A DNA stretch of 64,000 bases from contig NC_092330.1 of the NCBI RefSeq assembly GCF_036785885.1, positions 7,412,525 through 7,476,524 on the forward strand, given 5' to 3'. This stretch comes from Coffea arabica. Taxonomy: Eukaryota > Streptophyta > Magnoliopsida > Gentianales > Rubiaceae. The notes beneath the pieces were generated by a model. That model searched no databases and was not told where the DNA came from. It worked only from the letters and a program-made list of their open reading frames with translations. Below are positions 57,981-64,000 of this stretch, piece by piece; position 1 is the stretch's first letter; every line of letters starts with the position of its first letter. The position numbers and the translations under genes were made by a program.

Positions 57981-60900
57981 GGTTCGCGTACTCATCTTTC
58001 GGGGCGTCACAATCTCCCCTCCTTAAAAGAATGTCGTCCTCGACATTCCCCCTTGTACCAATCAAGTCAAGACATCCCGCACAAATCTCTCAAGAGTCCA
58101 ATCAAACCCACAGTCCGGCATCCTAAACTTCAAGCCTAGGATACACTACAGAGATCTGAAGCCTAAGCTCTGATACCACTTGTGACGACCCCACCTCCCC
58201 CTTAGGCGAACCAGAGGGTTCGGCGGGCCGCCTGCCCAGCTCTCGCCGGGACTCAGTCGATCACTACAATCCTCAAATAAATTACAACAATATAAATCTC
58301 AAAATTACATCAAATTCTCCAATAATTACATATCACAAATGCAGCGGAAACTGATTCCAAATCATGGAACGTATTCTTACATCCATATCAATTTCAAATA
58401 TTTATACAAGACCAACTCGTAAATAAAATAGATCCAAACTTAAACTATACACGATATAAGCCATCCAGTCACGTGGATAAGCACTCCAAGTTTTCTTCGC
58501 CTTGAGCCCTGCGGGGGAAATAAAACATTTTGGGGTGAGCTAAAAGCTCAGCGAGTAACCAAATAAAACCAGTAATCAAATCGGTTTAACAATATTTCTT
58601 TTCAATGATGTCATAAATCAAATGATAAATCCGGAAACCACTACATCATTTACAAAACAGTAAATATGGATTATCAATAATTCACGAAACATGTACAATG
58701 GAAAGCGATAGTAACATTCATGAAAGGATACATTCATTCTCCTGACATTTCCTCGCTCATTTGATCATTTATTTCATTTCATTCACCCCGTCCCTGGCTT
58801 TTGGTCAGGCTCCACCAACCTACATAGGTAATACTCGAGTATACCAAACGTTCACCCAAGTTCCTAATCGCCTGACCGAGTCCGCTTCTGGCTCAAGACG
58901 ACCGGTAACAAGGGGCAATGGCCAGTTCAGCCCAAAAGGCTTACATTCATGCGCAAGTAACATTTCAATCGAAAATTTCACATTTATCGAGGTCGAGTGC
59001 GATAAAGTACACACTCGCCTCGAAAACTCGTTTTGGAAATCATTATAAGCGCTTAACACGTTATCAACCAAAATACAAGTCCTGAAGTCAAGAAATATAG
59101 CCAACAAGGCACACTCAAATGCCAGCACACATGATATGCAAGAAAACGTTTCAAAAGTAACTTTGGAAACAGTTCAAAAGTAAATAATGTAAGAAACGGT
59201 TCATAAATAACTTTAGAAGTAATTTGAGGTCACTCACCTCCACGGCTCAGGAACCAACCATCATATATCATTGTCTTGCTCAAATCCAAGTCTTAAATCA
59301 CCAACTCAATGCAAACAAGTCCCTTCAAAGTTCGGACAGCACTTCCCCTAAATCTTCTTACTTTCCCAGCCATCAAGGCTTCATTATTTCTTCAACCAGT
59401 CCCAAAGGTACACACACAACAACAAGTTCATCCAATAGCCATTCAGCAAGCTCCAAGTAGTACTAGTACAAGTCAAGTTAGGGAAAAGTTTAGAAAGGAA
59501 AGTTAAGCTCAAAACCAGAAAACAGTTTTGACGTCATTTTGCGGTAATGGTACCAAATGCGCTACGATTGTCGGATGAAGGTGAAAGATACACCGTTTCG
59601 AAGCTAGGAGATAGGGCTACAACATTACAGAAGGTCACTCAACCCAGTTTTGAGTGCAAACAGGTCAAAAATGCAGAATACCAACCCAGAACCGTAATTA
59701 CAGGTTCCCAAATTGCACTATGCTGTAATGAACACAACTCAGTCTATACAGGTCCAAATGCCGAAATTCCAAAGGCATATGTTAGCTAATACATCCAGCT
59801 ATATTTCATCAGAAAACACCAACTTCAAAATCCAAACCAATTCCAGTCAAAATAGCCACATACCAACGCAGTTTTCGCATTCTGACCAAAGCAGAACAGC
59901 TACAGTAATTCCGACATAACTCACTCTACACTAATCCAAATGACCTGAAATTTTGCAGGCACTTCAAAGTCATCAATACCTACAACTTTCATGTTTTGAG
60001 CCAAGGCCAATTCGGCCTCTATCTAGGACCAAAAATTTCGGACAGAATGAAGAACCAAGAACCCTAATTTTCCAGATTTCCTTCCAAATCCAAAATTGAT
60101 TGCATTTATCAACAATTCACACCTACTAGAGTCATTTTAAACCATTACCATTCATCATACAAGGCCACAACATCCCATTCATATTAAACCAGAAAATTCA
60201 TCATAAAATGGAAAACTTCACCAAAACTCTTCAAATCAAGAAATAAATCACATATTCCACCACTCAAGCTACTCCTAAGCATAACATAAACATCATTAGG
60301 TGTAGTAGAGTGTTCTAGCATCACTTACCAAGTAACAAGAGAGATAGGGATTGTGGACACCTTAGCTCTTCAAAACAACTTCACTAGACCACTCACTATC
60401 ACTAAAAGCAAAGATTTTATGGAGTAAAAGCTAATTCAAACCCTTGGTTTGGTTGATTGAGCCAATTGGAAGCTTGAAATGTTGAAGAACTTCCTTCCTT
60501 CTTGCAAGAGAGAGAGCCGGCCAACACAAGGTAAGAAAATGGTAATTTTTGTGAATTTTTGAGATATTTACTTAATTGGGTCAAAAGTCAAAATAGTGAA
60601 TAGTGTTCTTAAGTCAACACCAATGATATTGTGACACTTGTCACTATCATAAATGCAATCTTATCTTTTCTTTTCTCTCTCACATCAATCATTTCACACA
60701 CTCTACTTATCTCTTAACACCCGATAAATTTTACACAGTATCCGAAATTTAACCTAATTGGCCGAATTTTTCCGAACTTTTCGCACTAGTGGGTCCCACG
60801 TCCAATATATATTCTTAATTTTCTAAAAACTAACCGATACAAGAAAAAATTATTTTAAAACTATTTTTACTCATAAACTTTATCTGGGGAATTTTTCTAA

Positions 60901-60998
60901 TAAAGAAAATGTAGAAAAGGTGGGCGATTTTAAAAAAATAAACCCTAGAAACTTAGAAAATTTTTCGGGTTCGCGTACTCATCTTTCGGGGCGTCACA
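57981..60998 (-). mobile_element. Internally deleted long-LTR element, minus orientation, 169-bp interior
   Basis: Read on the minus strand: a 2,818-bp LTR (60998 to 58181, TGTGACGCCCCGAAAGATGA ... GGTGGGGTCGTCACA), a tRNA-iMet primer site (AGTGGTATCAGAG), a 169-bp interior (58180-58012) ending in TCGAGGACGACATTC and a polypurine tract, then only 31 bp of the second LTR (58011-57981, the same TGTGACGCCCCGAAAGATGA start). All coding is gone, but both replication primer signals remain. The interior matches the stub at 57874-57940 in inverted orientation. Confidence 0.8.
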
Positions 60999-61640
60999 GT
61001 GTTCCTGCTTGTTCTATGCTATATTTGTTAAAATGCTTTCTTGACGTGATATGTGATAATTGGAAAGTGATTTTCTGATCCATCGAAGTGGGTAGTGTGT
61101 ACTTTATCGCACTAGCTCTTTCGAGTGGTGACTTGCTTGAAATATTTTTGTGAAATATCCTGTTGGCACTTGCTATGCACTGAGTAGGGGAATGTACCAC
61201 ACCTGAAGGTGGTAGGGCCTCTTATCCTATCTCATGTGCTAAGTACTGAGTAGGGGAAATGTACCACACCTGCGGGTGGGAGGGCCTCTTATCCTATCTC
61301 AAGTACTAAATCACCAGGCAAGGGAATGTACCACACCTTAATGGTGGGAGGGCCTCTTATCCTGACTTGGTAACCACTTGTTGGACGTAACGTCGTTGGA
61401 TGAATTCCTCGACTAGTTACCACTCTCGTGTTTGGTGTTCGGGCCCGGTAAAGGGGTATGATTGGTGGCCGGAGTTAAGAAAAATAAGAAGATCTACATG
61501 GACCTTAGGTAGTGAGAGTTGACGGAGGGTCAACTGCGGTAAATTTTGATCAAGATCGTGGCGAATGGCTCCTGAGAGCCCTATATCCTACTTTGTGCTG
61601 TTATACGCTTTCCTAATTGTTTAATCTTGTTTGAATTTCA
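60999..61640 (+). repeat. LTR fragment of the long-LTR family
   Basis: Homologous to about 39601-40175 of the interrupted solo LTR: GTGTTCCTGCTTGTTCTAT, TACTTTATCGCACTAGC, GGGCCCGGTAAAGGGGTATG and GTTGACGGAGGGTCAACT. The left edge is abrupt at the end of the minus-oriented LTR. It contains a 3-copy, roughly 62-bp array. Confidence 0.7.
61185..61375 (+). repeat. Tandem repeat, about 62 bp x 3, in LTR fragment
   Basis: Units built on GGGGAATGTACCACACCT plus GGTGGGAGGGCCTCTTATCC. Related in core (GTACCACAC and GTGGGAGG) to the array at 45.96-46.28 kb. Confidence 0.8.
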
Positions 61641-63809
61641 AATTTGACATTTGTGAATAACTGATGACTTGTTGAATTTGGTATATGATGTATACTGGTG
61701 TAACTTCATACATGAATGGTATCTTGAGTTTGCGGAAGCACAGTGAACTTGTGTTTTCTAACCTTGACTTCGATAAGATTTTTGGGTGTTTTAAATCCCT
61801 CTTTTATGCTTTAAAATTCTTGGTCTTAAGGAAGAGTGAGCCTAGTTTAGGCATACAACTTGAGGGAACTTTGAGATATAGAGTAACTGCATTCAAGAGT
61901 ACGGAGTTAGTGTGAATTGGCTTGGTTTTCATTTGATACGTAAGTTAACAAGTTGTACTTATTCCTTGGGTTTGAACTTGGAACTAAGACTCTAACTTGG
62001 AGTTTGGTTATTTTGGGAATGAGGGTGCTCTGACTGATGGCTTGCGTACTAAAGATTTTGAATTTCGAATGGGATAACCTATGACTTCAGCTTGTATTAA
62101 GGATTGGTTGAACCTAATTTCGTAAAGGCATATGATCTGATAGGCTTTAACTATAGCTTAGGAAGGATGGTGTACGTCGTGAGGCTTTTGTATCTTGCTT
62201 GCATACATTTCTATATTTTATGGCACTAACTGTCTCTATGCAATATATGACGTATTGGCCTTATTTTGTGCCTTCTACTCGTGCTATGAAAATCATGACC
62301 TGATTTTAAATGTTTTGCAACATGGATCCGTATTAAGTTCGTTTATGCTTAAGGAAATCTTTTCTCGCACTTATAGACTTCCATTAAGTATGGTAGCAAG
62401 ACTGGAAGTAAAGGGTTATGACCGAGGGCTTAGCCAACCCCGTATTCATGGAAGAAATTGCTGGATAGCCTTATATAACTTAATGGGTCCCTAGTACTGA
62501 ATATGAATCGAGAATGAACTCGAAGATCGGATTTACCAGAGTATAATAGATTAACCTAGTCGCGAAGTTGGTGAGATTTTCTTGTGTGCAATATATTATG
62601 ATCGATTTTGTGACCCTATTTGAATTTGAGGAAAGTTGAACTCCGGAAGTATTTCATTGGGTTAGTGAGAGAACTTGAACTGCCTGAAACCGATTAGACT
62701 GAGCTTACTTGAAACTTGAACCTGTTTAGGCTAGTGTGCCTTACGAACCCTTAATGGACCTAATTTGACTGAATATATGGAAGGTGATCAGTATGTGACT
62801 TGAATGTGGACTTGAATTTTGTGACTGCTTAAGAATGTGAATTGTTGGACAGAGGCTAGGCCAATGTGTTCTTCTTCGTACTCATCCACTCGCACTTGAA
62901 CTTGTGCTCGTGCTCCCTGAACCTGCAATATTTGACCCTGCTCTTGAATTTCTTCGTACTTGTGCATTTTGAACCTGAGGTAATTGGCTCTGCTTTGACC
63001 CTACTCTGGAACTTATTTGTACTCATGTGGTTGTAGACCGGCTACTACTCTTCTGTAGCGGTTGAACTGAACCTCTCTGGTGGGGCATTGCCTGTTGTGT
63101 TGTCCAGCACCGCCATTTTTCTGGCGAGGCATGCCTGTTGTGTTGTCCATCACCACCAGGGATGGAATTTTGAACTGAGGCTCTCTGGCGAAGTCTAGCC
63201 GTTGTGCTAACTTGTTGTGTTGTCCAGCACCGCCAGGGACAAATACTTGAATGGAGGCTTTTGGTGAAGTTTAGCCGAAGTGCTAGCTTGTTGTGTTGTC
63301 CAGCACCACCAGGGCCAACTTACTGAATTGAAATTCTTTGGTGAGGCATAGCCGTTGTGCTAGCTTATTTTGTTGTCCCGCACCACCAGGGATGAATTCT
63401 TCGATTTGAAGCTTTGCTATATCCTGAATTTCTTCCAAATGTCTGGGACTTTATGTCCAATTTCAAGCCTTTGTCCTGTTTTATCTGGTTACTTGATTGA
63501 CCCCCTATTGGACCATGACTATTTGATAAGTTGGAATGGCGTGATATTTAAGACTTGAAGAGTGATGATTTGATAAGCCCTGCTTTACTGGATCATGATT
63601 ATTTGATAAGCTGGATTTGAGTGCTTCTTAGTACTTGAATACGATAAGTGAGATTTGAACGATTCTTAGTATTTGACTGATTTTGGGGAAATCTAGATGG
63701 ACCTGGAGAATACAAGTTGGATTAGATTGAATTCTAAAGCTCGATTGGTTTCTGAGCGAGGTCTTGACCTGATGTATATGAGTTAGAATGTCGAGGACGA
63801 CATTCTTTT
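61641..63809 (+). other. Probable 3' internal region of an LTR element, non-coding
   Basis: No gag, RT, RNase H or integrase motif in any frame. Its position just before a polypurine tract and LTR start suggests a non-coding 3' internal region. It contains a tandem array at 63080-63395. Confidence 0.5.
63080..63395 (+). repeat. Tandem array, about 80-bp unit, TTGTGTTGTCCAGCACCRCC
   Basis: Five cores of TTGTGTTGTCCAGCACCGCC-type sequence, each followed by CAGGGA and a variable linker with CTCTCTGGYGAAG and AGCCGTTGTGCTA. The last core reads TTTTGTTGTCCCGC. Confidence 0.85.
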
Positions 63810-63822
63810 AAGAGGGGAAGAT
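63810..63822 (+). other. Polypurine tract before an LTR
   Basis: AAGAGGGGAAGAT follows TCGAGGACGACATTCTTTT (63791-63809). The same pair occurs inverted at 58012-58050. It directly precedes TGTGAAGCCC. Confidence 0.8.
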
Positions 63823-64000
63823 TGTGAAGCCCAAAAAACTAGGGTTTTCATTTTATGTATATTTTTGTTGGACAAGCAAAGCAGCACAGCTTTTTACACT
63901 TGGAAAAGAAAAGAAAAGTTTTGAAAAATGGCAGGGGCCAAATCCGGCCGGAAATCCGGCCGGAAATCCGGCCGGATAGCTGGCCGGATTGCCTTGCAGT
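63823..64000 (+). mobile_element. 5' edge of an LTR, cut by the window end
   Basis: TGTGAAGCCC start and following 170 bp are almost identical to 50301-50480. The main difference is extra CCGGCCGGAAAT copies near 63946-63980. Presumably the 3' LTR of an element whose interior is upstream. Confidence 0.85.

Noticed and set aside
53054..60998. A single complete minus-strand element with LTRs 53054-58011 and 58181-60998
   Set aside because: The two LTRs differ too much in length and sequence, outer flanks GATTC and GTGTT do not match, and a plus-oriented fragment lies between. A composite of several insertions fits better.

Overview
The window is plant nuclear DNA. It holds one disrupted disease-resistance gene of the R1 (late blight) CC-NB-LRR type, surrounded by about 48 kb of nested transposable elements. 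R1-type receptors with the long N-terminal domain are mainly an asterid feature, so an asterid eudicot is the likely source; I cannot name the species. I see no intact host gene, no tRNA or rRNA gene and no CRISPR array.

Region 1 (1-15.5 kb): an R1-like NLR lies on the minus strand (start near 15325, end at 804). It is broken by an in-frame TAG, a frameshift before the NB-ARC domain, a frameshift between NB-ARC and LRR, and a 10,226-bp insertion. The insertion is a Copia element in the form LTR-internal-LTR-internal-LTR, flanked by one pair of ATGAT target duplications. The two units appear identical and share the same two stop codons in gag-pol. Its LTR carries a sequence matching the plant snRNA upstream element, at Pol II-type spacing from a TATA box.

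Region 2 (15.5-19.9 kb): AT-rich DNA with a roughly 1-kb long-TIR element, a small SINE with 20-bp target duplications, and a 727-bp MULE-type MITE with a perfect 9-bp target duplication.

Region 3 (19.96-40.71 kb): a 4.87-kb solo LTR (TSD ACCCT) is split by a young 15,880-bp LTR element (TSD GAAAT). That element has 4.58-kb LTRs, an Ogre/Tat-like primer site and a 6.7-kb internal region of tandem arrays with no recognisable gag or pol, so it is LARD-like and non-autonomous.

Region 4 (40.7-53 kb): a LINE RNase H fragment, then an old decayed Copia. The Copia integrase is split by a MULE with TIRs of nearly 300 bp, and the MULE's left TIR is itself split by a 3.3-kb LTR. After the Copia RNase H come its LTR and primer site, then a 2,513-bp solo LTR (TSD AGAAG).

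Region 5 (53-64 kb): fragments of the same long-LTR family in both orientations, including an inverted pair around a 169-bp internal region with both primer site and polypurine tract. The 5' edge of another LTR is cut by the window end.

Relative order by nesting: decayed Copia, then MULE, then LTR in the MULE; solo LTR, then LARD-like element; NLR, then Copia tandem, which looks youngest. No new functional system is evident. The best leads are the Copia LTR promoter, the duplicated defective Copia, and the repeat architecture of the LARD-like element.
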